DNA from: Lactarius indigo
Taxonomy: Eukaryota; Basidiomycota; Agaricomycetes; Russulales; Russulaceae
Assembly (NCBI GenBank): GCA_025766275.1
Contig: JAFKAC010000080.1
Span: forward strand, 209,078 to 273,077
Direction: 5' to 3'
Length of the DNA: 64,000 bases
Shown here: positions 12,800 to 24,851 of the stretch, one piece after another
Layout: the number at the start of each line of letters is the position of its first letter
Position numbering within the stretch: position 1 is the stretch's first letter
Translations under genes and position numbers: made by a program
The notes under the pieces: model-generated
Database searches by the model: none
What the model was told of the DNA's origin: nothing
What the model saw: the letters and a program-made list of their open reading frames with translations, nothing else

Positions 12800-15134
12800 T
12801 GCACCGAATGTCGGAAGTAGTCTTGAGAGCAAAGATCGTGCAAAGTCGATCAAAAATATCGAACACGATTGAGTGGTTACTCGCGTATGGAAATTCGGCG
12901 TTGCACTGCGCCGCCTCGGTTCCTGACATTCGTTAGAGCAAAGATTGTTGGAGACAAAGAAATGAACGTAACGCCTACGTGCTACGGGATCAGAGGCATC
13001 AAGACCGGCCAGGGCGCCATTGGCCCAGCAACGCGCGGAGTGGTGTCAAAGCTTGCCTACGCGGCTCACCGACCGATACAGCCCATTCATAAACGGCAGC
13101 AGGTCGGAGAAGCTCGATGGTCGCACCGCGGCGGCGGCGGAAGGGAAGGTACAGAATAGCACTGCAGGGGCCTCGGACCTAGAGACCTGTAGGTGCAACG
13201 AGGAGTTGCGTGGAAAGAGGGGAGGTCGCGTAGACGATGTCGAGAAAAATGAGACGGATACTCACCTGCTGACCTCCATAAACGGAGCGAGGCACGCCCG
13301 TGATGGCCCGCGACAGAGACCAGGCGAAAGGTGAGCGTCAAGTAACGAGCAACCTTCCACCAAAGCAACCAGACAGTGCGTCGAGGCCGCTGGCGATAGG
13401 CGCCGTACGAAGAGAGTGGTAAAGAAGATTGCGGACACCAAGAAAGGAAGGTCGGGGAAGCGCACACTCCCATTGAGGTAACCAGACGGTGCGGTAAAAA
13501 CATACGAGGGACATCAAGAAAGCTTGAAGCTTGAAGAAGCGTGATCACGTGAGCGTGACTTACCTTTTCCGGAAAAAGGCCGAGTCCACCGCACTACGCG
13601 TCATGCACGTTACCCACAAGTCATACCCTTTTTCCTATGTTCTACCTCCCCACCTCCCTATTTCTTTGGTATCCACAGTGTCCAACGCGATGTCTCCCTC
13701 TTCCCGCACACCGCCCCTCACGGGGTAACCTTGACTCTTTGTCTGGTTGCCTTGGTGGGAGCGTTTGATGCCCCCCCCTTTCGACCTGGTTCCGATTTGG
13801 GCGCTCCTCTATCTGCAACGCACTTCTTGCTTGTGGGTTGGCTTCGAATGGTCGTCTGGTTGCCAAAACTTTACACGACGGAGGTATTTGCTGTCCTCCC
13901 CCATTCCCACCTTCGAGACCCATCTTTCCACATCCGCACGCTGTCCCTCACAGGCTGACTTGACTTGCCGTCGGTTGCTCGGTGGGTCCCTCCTTCTATC
14001 CCGACTTTCTCGCCAATGGCTGCTGTATCTGACTCCTCTATTGCTAGGCATTCGTCTCCCTTCAGGAAGTCTCAGAAAGAAATTCTCGGTCCTCCGCCAT
14101 CACTGCAGCTCGCGGCCCCAACCGTCGGTATGCCTTCGCCCGAAATTTAACCGTTTCCTTTCTCACGCATGCTTTGTCGTAAGGCGCAAGCGAGGAGTTT
14201 CGCTACATTTGTAGGTCTAGCCCTCTGTCCGGCAACGTCCAGGTGAACGCTCTCATTACTTTTCTATACACTGCCTCTGACATCTCGGCTTAGTGACCCC
14301 GATCCCTCCCCTCCCGCGTGACCTCAAGGACGATGGCGGGGGATTGTACATGTGACGGTGGGTGCGCATCCTTGAACGTACGGAGACGACTGTCGCAGCA
14401 TATTTTGAGGTGGTCCGGCGGCCTTCGCGAGCGACCTTGACACGCCGTCTGGTTACCTCAATGGGAGTGTGCGCTTCCCCGACCTTCCTTTCTTGGTGTC
14501 TGCAATCTTCTTTACCACTCTCTTCGTACAGCGCCTATCGCCAGCGGCCTCGACACACTGTCTGGTTGCTTTGGTGGAAGGTTGCTCGTTACTTGACGCT
14601 CACCTTTCGCCTGGTCTCTGTCGCGGGCCATCACGGGCGTGCCTCGCTCCGTTTATGGAGGTCAGCAGGTGAGTATCCGTCTCATTTTTCTCGACATCGT
14701 CTACGCGACCTCCCCTCTTTCCACGCAACTCCTCGTTGCACCTACAGGTCTCTAGGTCCGAGGCCCCTGCAGTGCTATTCTGTACCTTCCCTTCCGCCGC
14801 CGCCGCGGTGCGACCATCGAGCTTCTCCGACCTGCTGCCGTTTATGAATGGGCTGTATCGGTCGGTGAGCCGCGTAGGCAAGCTTTGACACCACTCCGCA
14901 CGTTGCTGGGCCAATGGCGCCCTGGCCGGTCTTGATGCCTCTGATCCCGTAGCACGTAGGCGTTACGTTCATTTCTTTGTCTCCAACAATCTTTGCTCTA
15001 ACGAATGTCAGGAACCGAGGCGGCGCAGTGCAACGCCGAATTTCCATACGCGAGTAACCACTCAATCGTGTTCGATATTTTTGATCGACTTTGCCCGATC
15101 TTTGCTTTCAAGACTACTTCCGATATTCGGTGCA
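12800..15134. mobile_element. Foldback-like element: 689-bp inverted arms around a 957-bp centre
   Basis: The arm 12800-13488 is the reverse complement of 14446-15134, equal in length (689 bp) and gap-free as far as I can follow. Differences are few and mostly CpG transitions. The spacer is 13489-14445. The outer limits are tgcaccg on the left and cggtgca on the right. The bases outside these limits show no matching target duplication. The open frames inside (Arg/Ser/Leu-rich, seen in several frames at once) look like chance frames of GC-rich DNA rather than a gene, so the element would be non-autonomous. Part of it (13605-14885) is repeated at 23571-24851. It could be a foldback transposon, a nested pair of one repeat inserted head to head, or a palindromic duplication. 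Confidence 0.75.
13605..14885 (+). repeat. 1281-bp dispersed repeat, copy A
   Basis: This segment matches 23571-24851 base for base with a constant offset of 9966 and no indels I could see, at roughly 99 percent identity. It covers the right half of the spacer and most of the right arm of the foldback-like element. It contains several short copies of a TGTCTGGTTGCC-like word followed by a GGTGGGAG-like word, near 13738, 13852, 13972, 14446 and 14560. Confidence 0.9.
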
Positions 15135-15415
15135 TCTATTGTAAGAGATGTCTTTGTTTTTTTGTACCTCCGATCCCTCTAACACGCGTCATTCGTCGTT
15201 CTCCAGGGTTTTGTTTTCCTGCTTACACATTTCGGTTACAGCCGTTTTAATAATTTTCTAGACCGCCAGATTCGTACGGGAAGTCACCCATTGTACACCT
15301 TAAATGGAAACATACACATGCCTATTGTCCGCGATTGCCGTATCATACGTTGATGTATTTAAATGAGGTGAAAGGGCGGCTTGCAACTATCCCGTCCTTA
15401 TTACTATCTCATAAC

Positions 15416-16847
15416 ATGGGTCAGTACTTGCTGAAGAAAACCATTCAGAAACATCACGACTCTATCAATGCGCTTGCATTTTCTCCTGATGGGGCGCTTT
15501 TTGCCAGTGGAGCCGATGATGGCCTTATTATCGTCTTCCTGGGGAATGGTAGTGGCCGCGAAGTTCGTCGGTTTCAAGTAAAAGCCCCAGTGACAATATT
15601 GTTATGGCGTTCTCGTTTTGGCCACACACTACTCGCTGGTGATGCAGCCGGTGATGTACATACAATAAGCCTCAACGGTTCAACTAATGTGAGCGTCTCC
15701 CGACACCGGACTTGGTCCAGTCGAGTGTCGAATGTTCTGTTGAGCGTCTCGTTTACAGGGAAACCCATACTATCATACCATCAACTGTGTGCCTGGCCCC
15801 ATTCATTGCATCGCGGAGAATGGCATCTGGCTAGCTATTGGCTCGGGAAAGGCCGTTCAGTTGGTGAAGCAAGCAACGATCGGTGCGTGTTCTGTCTCTT
15901 GGTTGCAAGGGAAGTGTGGTAACCCAAATAATTTACAGCTACTTGGGAATGCACCCGTCTTCTTCCAGATCCCATCAAGTTTCCAGAGCTAGATGGAGAA
16001 CTCCCAGAACCTATGGCGCGTTCCCTTCACTTTTTAAATGGTGGTAAACTGTTATTGGTAACGTACCTGGATCACGGTGTGATGTAAGTCTTTGTCCATC
16101 TGCCAGCTTGTCAAGTTCGATCTTACCAATGATTGGTAGTGCATGGAATTTGAAGACCCTTGAAATCAAGTGGCGTATCCGCCCTCGCGCGTGCAAAATG
16201 TATAATCAACTGTCTTCAGTGCCAACCTCGCTTATCAATTATATAGAGGCTGTTCTATTGTCTCTCACAATGAGAAGACCCTTGCACTGACCAATCTTTA
16301 TGATGGCATCGATTGGTATTCTTTAGATTCGAATCACTTTATGGATGCTTCTTATCAGCACACCACAACTCATCCAATCCCCGACAATGTCATCCTTCCC
16401 ATCACCTTCATTCATGGCAACAGCGCGGTGTTGTCTGGCACGTCTGATGGATGTGCTCGTATCACCACTGTAACGGAGTGGGCACTTGGGGAGAGGCTTC
16501 GACATAACCGTGAGTTATTCGTTTTTTTTGAGCAAAAGCTGAGATTGAGAGCTCTTCCAATAGCAGGAGATATTGTGCAAGCCTTGGTATGCATTGCCAC
16601 ACAGAAATGCCCTCGCATATCACTTATTCTGTGCGTCGCTCAGGCATACTCCAGTACGGGAGACGCTCGCCAAATTGTTACAGGTGTCTCTGAGAAGGCT
16701 GCCGGATCGGTGATTCGGTATTGGATTCAGGAAAGTGGTTCGAAAAAGCCCGCACAACAGAAGTCACAAAGGGAGATTGGACGAGGCCGGGCATATCTCA
16801 CCGGATATGTGAGACAGACATCTCAGACCTTCCTGCACAGTAACTAA
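15416..16847 (+). CDS. WD40-repeat protein
   Basis: Six exons (15416-15688, 15759-15882, 15939-16083, 16140-16199, 16247-16509, 16567-16847) give 381 residues in one frame. Near the start HDSINALAFSPDGALFASGADDGLIIVF is a clear WD40 blade (described here as HDSINALAFSPDG then ASGADDGLIIV). Later blades include the VTYLDHGVIAWNLKTLEIKW segment, LYDGIDWYSLDS, and FIHGNSAVLSGTSDGCARI. WD40 propellers are protein-binding scaffolds; no partner or pathway can be inferred. The gene resembles a basidiomycete WD40 family with no assigned function, often found in repeat-rich regions. It lies only 280 bp from the foldback-like element, yet its frame is intact. The upstream in-frame ATG at 15335 is an alternative start that adds 27 residues. 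Confidence 0.75.
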
Positions 16848-17510
16848 CGCGTTCCTGACAGACACTTGTTTCGATTCTTTCTATCACGTGCAGCCTAGTA
16901 ATCCTCTTGGCCGCGACACAATTGGATTGGACCGCGGTGTCCGCCAATGGGACCAAAGGTTGGTTCAGCTTCACGAGGGCCAACTAATTTGAGTTCAGTC
17001 AAACGATGGTCACAGGGTCGGAGAGAGTGGAGACGGATATAGATGAGTTTGCGGTGATTGACCTGGTCCTGCGGTACCATAAGTTGTAATGTGAGCACAG
17101 GTGTTTGACTTGTAATGTCTTATAACATAACATACTTCTCTTATCTCTTATTGCTCTCAATACCCCGGCAATGAAAATTGCGCCATGAGCTTCCGACGAG
17201 GGGTGTAACGACGATGGCTATCATTGCCATGAGCGCCCGCTCACGTAGTCACGTAAGGCCAGTAAGGCTAGCCCTAAAAAGTATCACTATGGATTCTGAC
17301 CTCCTACCCAGAAGTAGGTTACAATGGTGATGTGCCGTCGTTCTCAACGAATGGACAAATTCGATAATGATGATATCTGATTTTTCATATTAGACTGGAA
17401 TGATTGTCAGAATCTAGCTATTGTTCTTTGTCCGTGACGCTCTTATTCCGTGAAAGTATTTGCCCTCTTATATCTCCTTTCCTCTCGAGTCGATATCTGG
17501 TCCTACGCCT
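16848..17510. other. Intergenic between WD40 gene and transposase
   Basis: No gene is seen. A CACTA word occurs at about 17285 (gtatcactatgg), which might mark a CACTA element end, but no partner end was found. Confidence 0.35.
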
Positions 17511-20500
17511 ATGGAGATTTTCCCCCTTCTAGATGCCGAGCTCTCTGCGCGTTCTGAGTGGATGCCCAACATCGGCTCCTTGCAGTTTGTCAATGACCCT
17601 CTCAAGAGTGGCCCTTACCTGAACGAAGATCTTAAGCAAATCAGGCACCCCAATGTCGGCCTGTACGCATTAACGTCGGCTCAAAAGAATCAACTTTATC
17701 TTGAGCACAAAGCTCGCCTTTGCGACATTCTGGATATGCTCGAATCAATCGATGTCACCGATAGGAAGGAAAGCGCGGAAGATCGTGTCCTCCAGGAATT
17801 GATCAGAATAAATAGGTTAAAGGGAATCGAATGGTCTGGCCAACGTAGCAAGCGAGGCATCAAGGACGCTATAGTAAACACAGGTTACGTCTATATCCCT
17901 GCTTGTTACTGTCGCTGACGATTACCCAGAAAGCTATTTTGTGACGCGACATCCTAAGAATCCGACTCTTCTTGCTGTCTACGTGACGACTTTGGCCATG
18001 TATGTTCTATACCGTCTTCCCCGTCGCGGCGCGGCCATCCTACTTGCTGGTATGAGGAGCATTTTGAACAGTCAGGCATCTCTTCGTTCTTTGGCACGCG
18101 AACTACCGATGGACCCGCGAAAGCTCCTGACAATGTATGACCTTGATCCTGTCACCCAGAGCTACGTTTGCTGCCCTTCGTGCTATTTTCTCTACGAATA
18201 CTCCCATACTGGTACAAGGAAGAGGAATTCGCCCGTTTCTTTGAACGACCCCCACCATCCGAAGAAGGCCGACAGCAAAATGGCAGAAGATACCCAGCTT
18301 GTTGTCTCCGTCCCGATACACTGTACACACCGTCGGGTTCGCGCCGGCCCCACCTGCGGTGAACCCTTATTTAATACCGTCATTGTCAATGCCAAGTCGT
18401 ATACTGTTCCTCTATGCAAATATGAGGTGCAAGATTTGAAACAATGGGTCGGGCGACTACTCTCCAGGCCCACCATCGAAGACAACATTTTCAAGGCCTT
18501 TCGGAGACCTCGCAAAGAATACATGGAGGACATGTGGGATGCGGGACACTTGTGCAAGATTCTCCTCAAGAAAGGTGAACGTTTTCTCCCTGGGCCAGTG
18601 GACGAGACGCGCCTAGCCTTTTCATTCTCGATGGATAGCTTTAACCCGTTTCACATGAAAGAAGCTAAACAAACTGTCTCGTCCACTGCTATTTGGTTGA
18701 TCGTGCTTAATCTTCCCCCTCACCTGCGATACCGTCCTGAAAATATGTTTCTCGCTGGCATCATTCCTGGACCCAGGAAGCCCTCGCTTTCTGACGTCAA
18801 CCATAGTTTAAAACTTCTTATCAACGTCTTACTAGAGTTCTTTGACCCTGGCGTCCTGTATTCTCGAACGGCAAGACATAAGCAGGGTTGCCGAGTTCGG
18901 GCAATACTTGTTCCTGTCGTCTCGGATATGCTGGCTGCACGACAGGCTGGTGGGTTTGCGAGTCCAACAGCGACTTACTTCTGCACGCACTGCAACTTAA
19001 AGGTACAAGACATCGAAAATCTAGACAAAGACAGTTGGCCACGACGAGACGTCGTTGATCACATCAAGATTGCAAAGCAATGGCGTGACGCAGAAAGTCT
19101 TCACGAGCAAGAAACCCTTTTCAAAAACCATGGTCTCAGGTGGTCCCCGCTCCTTGATTTGCCTTATTGGAACCCTATTCAATTTATGGTTATTGAGCCT
19201 ATGCACCTTTTTGATGCCGGGCTTTTCCAGAATCATTGTCGGCAAGTCTGGGGTATCGACACATCTGCTCTAGGCGGTGATGGGATAGCATCCTCGAACA
19301 CTAAAACAATTCCAAGACCTTCGGACTCTGAGATGAAGAAGTGGTACGACACCATACGCGCGACTCAGCAGTACGAACGTCTTCGTGAGCAGCTCAATGG
19401 AAACAGTTGCGCCCGTGATACCCTCTGGCATATCTGCAATGACCATAACTTGCGTCGTGCAGGTAACAAGTGGCAATTAGCTGGGACAATTGCCGAATGG
19501 GTGAGCGTTTTATGCACCTTAACGAATGAAAACGATGAACCAGTCTTGGATGCAGCGCCAGGTTACACCGCTTGAAATGATCAAACTACCGACATCCCCA
19601 TCCGCCGAGAAAACACCGCGCGCCACTTCTAAAGATTTCCTGGCCCCTGAGACTGATGTTGAAACTCGAAGTGTCCGGGAGGGAAGTGTTACTACCGATG
19701 ATTCGGTACAGTGCCTATATGACTGAATTATATACACGACTTGAGCCTTTTCTAGGTCGCGTCAACTCGTTCTCTGAGCGAAGACAGAGTTCCTTCAAAG
19801 GATGAGCAGAAGGCTATAGAAAAGTGCATTGAACAGCTCGTTGGTCATGCTGCCCGGAATACTGTGTTGTGTGCTAAAAAAATCGTGCTTCAATTTGTTT
19901 GCCGAGACTACTGCAAAATGTCCTACGAGAAGCTGAATGGTCTTAGGAATAAAGAAGAATTATATGCTGCAGCTGTAGCTTGGGTACGTGTGCTGTGCGT
20001 TTCTTCTAGTTGCTCCACCTCATTTCGAGTTAGGTAGAAGCAAACGTCCATCTTCAAGAGAATCCTTCCCGGAAGCAAATAACTTCCCCTAACAACGGTG
20101 CATTTCTGGGCAAGGATGTTATGGAAGCTGTCTGGGCGGACATGGTTCTTACTGAACTTCCGTCCTGGGTTACAAAAGCCCCTTCAAATTGGGGAACTGC
20201 GGCACGGGGAAAACTTAGCGCGAACAACTGGAGAGTTATCTGCACAATCCATCTCCCTATTACTTTGATCCGACTTTGGGGAGGAGACGATGTACCTGAT
20301 GACCGGAAAGCCAAGTTGGAGAACTTTATGGATTTAGTACGTGCCGTTCAAATTGCAAACCTACGCTCAATTTCTCGGGAAGAGATTGAACTATACGAGA
20401 AATACATCTTTCGCTACGTAATGACATTCAAGTCACTATATAAGCTCGCGAAGGTGAAGCCCATCCATCACGCTTCCCTACACTATGGGGATGTCCTTAG

Positions 20501-21567
20501 GGGGTTTGGGCCTGCGCACACACATGGCGCCGCATTCTATGAACGGTACATCCACTCCATGCAAAGCAAAAATCACAACATGAAGCTAGGTTTGTAGCTT
20601 GATTTCATTTCTAACTTACCTAATATTTATTGCTCTCCTATTAGGCGAAATCGAGCTAACGTTCATGCGTAGCTCCACAAGGGAGGCAAATCTACAAGCA
20701 ATACTCACGGACGACAGTGAGGTGCGCTCACATGTTGGTGACCTTGTGGAAGCATACAAGAATATCCTTGCCGAGGATGTCCGCGGAACCCGCTTAGCCC
20801 ATATGATTGACACAGCGCATCTGACACAACGAACACTAGACTTTGCATATGATAGAAACCGTCTCCGCGAATCAAGCTTTCCCGATGCCGTACTGGCGGT
20901 GTTCAACCAATTCTTACATCGCAAGCGTCCAGTACTCATGGAAATAGATACAGAGAGTTCTTCTACTGCCGTACCATCTCGAAATGCAAAGTTCCTGGAC
21001 AAGTTCTCCCTCCGCGGTGTCCAATACTCAACAGCAACCTGTCGAGCACGTGATAGCCACGTGTTTTTCCGATCTCCCGAGCCCGAGTTCGAGACGCCCC
21101 AGCCAGGCCAGGTCACACACATCTTCCTTCATTCCCACGTGCCCGTTTCTCCGGGTCAACCCCCCCCATCTATCTACCTCTGTGTGCAACCCTATGCTCC
21201 TTTTCAACTCAGTCCAGAGCTCAGCAACTTGGACGAAATGTATAGACGATTTGGTTTCGCCAGTGGTTTTTTGTGCAAGAACGAGCTCGCGCCACCCATC
21301 ATCATTGAACCCTCGAGCATCATTTCTCACGTTGCAGTAACGCCTCTCGATATCAGTGGAAGTAAAGTGCTACACATTCTTCCTATGGACAGGGTACGTT
21401 CCGCTCCAGTTTTTAAGAGCAACACGACTTATGGCGAGAGATTTCTACCACCAGCTCATGCAGATGTCTTTTATGCACACGGAAAACACCACCGAAGTAG
21501 ACAACTCAACAGGCGAGTGAAGTTGCCATCAGGTGAGCATCCCGAGTATGACTGCGTCCCTTCTTGA
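17511..21567 (+). CDS. Tnp2 (CACTA/EnSpm-type) transposase, apparently intact
   Basis: Six exons (17511-17883, 17930-19500, 19556-19705, 19756-19983, 20034-20589, 20645-21567) join to 1266 residues with no stop or frameshift. Family marks: VTRHPKNPTLL near the start, the core SMDSFNPFHMKEAK, NLPPHLRYRPENMFLAGIIP and PGPRKPSLSDVNHSL typical of Transposase_21 (Tnp2), a FCTHCNL zinc-binding-like motif, then YWNPIQFMVIEPMHLFDAG, the D-and-H bearing segment of the DDE/D-type core. The C-terminal part has RGFGPAHTHGAAFYERYIH and LGEIELTFMRSSTREANL. Such proteins cut and paste CACTA elements. The start at 17511 is the first ATG in frame; homologues often have extra N-terminal exons, so the 5' end may extend upstream. 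Element termini were not found. Confidence 0.85.
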
Positions 21568-23570
21568 GCAAGTCAGTCAGACAACGCGTCGAGGCTATTT
21601 GAGTGGTATACGTGAGGCATTAAGTGTGGAAGTGAAGGTTAGTACGTTGAGTGGGAAGAGACCGACAGGAATGGATATGTGCGCGTGTACCCTTGAATAT
21701 ACGGAAACGACTATTGAAGTACTGTAGATATTATAACTACTGTAAGTTACATTGCAGACTCCTTCCTGATTCGATGCTTCGTCCAACCAGTCACATGGTC
21801 ACAGAAGTCACAGAAGTCCTCAGACTCAGAGCATGTTTTTCTCTCCTCATGGGCGCCCTCACCGCCGACCTCGCCCTACACATCGAGGGCTATTCTAAAG
21901 CAACCTTTGCAGGAATATTCTGCGGAAACACCTCGTCGCCACCGTCCTCCTCCCACTCTCGGGTTTGCCAAAAAAAAAAAAAAAAACACCTCCGTTTACC
22001 ACTGGCAACAGAGTAGTTCCCTGCACCTTGAGAAATGCTTGGTCAAACAGAAGATTGAAGAGCATGAGATCACCCTTCAAGTACTCAAGGAGCAGATGTC
22101 CAATATAGAGGAGAGCATAACTAGTACTACTTTCATGGTGGGTAAGTTACACTGTTTCATGGACCGCGTCGGTGTCTCCATCCCTGATATGCAGGATCAC
22201 ATAGCCGCCTCCATTTTTCTTCCGGAGGTCAGTCTTGCCCTCTTTTTCACAGTCCCCATCACTTGAAACGCTTGGGCAGGATGACAGAACTAGCCGAAAC
22301 TCACGTGATGAGACCTTTTTTGAGGAAAACGAGGTTGTGTCCGGGTGATTGCTATTACTCTGTGCTGGAGTTGTGTAAGCAAATTCCAAGTTACCGTCCT
22401 TATTCTTTTGGTTGACTTCTATTTACTAGAGTCCTGAAATGTTCATGTTGATGCTTGTTATAATGTTGGTGTTCGATATGTACGTACGACGCCTGACACG
22501 GCTAGGTCGCACTGCAAATACCAAAGACGTTACGCGCCTATACCACCGCGCGTGATGAGTTGTTCATAGTAAGTACGGAATTGCAATTGCTTGGAGGTTT
22601 CCCTCGCCCGAGTGCGCGAGACGACGCCGCTGTGATTACGAACGGGAGGACGGATAGCATGGTATTCTCGCGTCATCGCCTTGGATCCACCTGATCACTC
22701 GTTTGACTGCTTCGCGCATTCGCCCGAGTGTGCAGACGATATCGCATATTTGCTGCGAGAATACAGCCTTCGCTCGGACACGCTTTCACACGGCACACAG
22801 CGAGTTCGCGCCGAAAACAAGCAGAGAAGTGATTGATATGTTTCTATGTACATTCCAACGCAGACTGACCCACCCCTTCCCTTCAGCTAAACTTGCTCAG
22901 TATCTTCGCCTTGGACAGTGGCCGTGCCGCGAGGGAGCGCGATTCGCACCGCCAGGTCGACGATTGCTTCCGCCCCAGACAAGATCCTTATGTGTGCCGA
23001 CATGGCTACTTCTGTGCGCAGACCCATGCGCCGCATCTTTTAAACGGTCAGCGTGGCATTCGATCAGTGAATCGGCGACTTACCCAGCCCCCTACTGGCT
23101 CAATAGCCACGGTGCGCACCCAATCCCAAGCGACTCGAGCGATTGAACGAAGATATTCAAAGGGCATCTAAAAGCGGTGAGTTAACGCATTACAACATGT
23201 ATTGAGGACTTACTGTGATAGTAGGTGTGGTGTGTGCGCAAAGAGACGAGTGAGACGATGAAGACGATGACGATGAGAATTGTTGGAAATGGCGTTGACG
23301 CGCAGCGCGGGAACGAGCGCCGACGTCGCTTCACGTTCGCCGCAGCGTCGGGACACTTTGACGAATACATGTTGTCTGCGCATGGTGTATTGTAGTGTAT
23401 TCGTTGAATAGTAATATTTAGTTATGTTCAGCAATTTTTCAATCAAATCTCTCGAAAAAACTTATTACCGACGTATGAAATTAGAAATACTGTAACGTCA
23501 CGCGTCACGTGTAAGTCACATGTTTTTTTTTGAGGCGACCGAATTTGGATACCCGCATTTCCACCGCACC
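21568..23570. other. Gene-poor interval; possible coiled-coil exon fragment
   Basis: An open stretch around 22019-22230 encodes a heptad-like, coiled-coil-looking segment (KQKIEEHEITLQVLKEQM), preceded by a poly-A run at 21970-21987. It may be a fragment of the transposon's second protein or of a separate small gene. The rest shows no coding signal. Confidence 0.3.
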
Positions 23571-24851
23571 GCACGTTACCCACAAGTCATACCCTTTTTC
23601 CCATGTTCTACCTCCCCACCTCCCTATTTCTTTGGTATCCACAGTGTCCAACGCGATGTCTCCCTCTTCCCGCACGCCGCCCCTCACGGGGTAACCTTGA
23701 CTCTTTGTCTGGTTGCCTTGGTGGGAGCGTTTGATGCCCCCCCCTTTCGACCTGGTTCCGATTTGGGCGCTCCTCTATCCGCAACGCACTTCTTGCTTGT
23801 GGGTTGGCTTCGAATGGTCGTCTGGTTGCCAAAACTTTACACGACGGAGGTATTTGCTGTCCTCCCCCATTCCCACCTTCGAGACCCATCTTTCCACATC
23901 TGCACGCTGTCCCTCACGGGCTGACTTGACTTGCCGTCGGTTGCTCGGTGGGTCCCTCCTTCTATCCCGACTTTCTCGCCAATGGCTGCTGTATCTGACT
24001 CCTCTATTGCTAGGCATTCGTCTCCCTTCAGGAAGTCTCAGAAAGAAATTCTCGGTCCTCCGCCGTCACTGCAGCTCGCGGCCCCAACCGTCGGTATGCC
24101 TTCGCCCGAAATTTAACCGTTTCCTTTCTCACACATGCTTTGTCGTAAGGCGCGAGCGAGGAGTTTCACTACATTTGTAGGTCTAGCCCTCTGTCCGGCA
24201 ACGTCCAGGTGAACGCTCTCATTACTTTTCTATACACTGCCTCTGACATCTCGGCTTAGTGACCCCGATCCCTCCCCTCCCGCGTGACCTCAAGGACGAT
24301 GGTGGGGGATTGTACATGTGACGGTGGGTGCGCATCCTTGAACGTACGGAGACGACTGTCGCAGCATATTTTGAGGTGGTCCGGCAGCCTTCGCGAGCGA
24401 CCTTGACGCGCCGTCTGGTTACCTCAATGGGAGTGTGCGCTTCCCCGACCTTCCTTTCTTGGTGTCTGCAATCTTCTTTACCACTCTCTTCGTACAGCGC
24501 CTATCGCCAGCGGCCTCGACACACTGTCTGGTTGCTTTGGTGGAAGGTTGCTCGTTACTTGACGCTCACCTTTCGCCTGGTCTCTGTCGCGGGCCATCAC
24601 GGGCGTGCCTCGCTCCGTTTATGGAGGTCAGCAGGTGAGTATCCGTCTCATTTTTCTCGACATCGTCTACGCGACCTCCCCTCTTTCCACGCAACTCCTC
24701 GTTGCACCTACAGGTCTCTAGGTCCGAGGCCCCTGCAGTGCTATTCTGTACCTTCCCTTCCGCCGCCGCCGCGGTGCGACCATCGAGCTTCTCCGACCTG
24801 CTGCCGTTTATGAATGGGCTGTATCGGTCGGTGAGCCGCATCGGCAAGCTT
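23571..24851 (+). repeat. 1281-bp dispersed repeat, copy B
   Basis: Direct copy of 13605-14885 at an offset of 9966. The last 440 bp (24412-24851) are therefore also present as both arms of the foldback-like element, making three copies of that core in the window. Copy B has no inverted partner beside it. Its left limit is gcacgttacc and its right limit ggcaagctt. Confidence 0.9.

Noticed and set aside
13087..14914. Arg/Ser/Leu-rich frames inside the foldback-like element, repeated at 24328-24847
   Set aside because: Several frames open at once in both directions and no domain; their apparent conservation is due to the recent repeat, not selection.
17285..17290. cactat as the left end of the CACTA element
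   Set aside because: No inverted partner TAGTG end with matching flanks was found downstream, so the call would rest on five bases.
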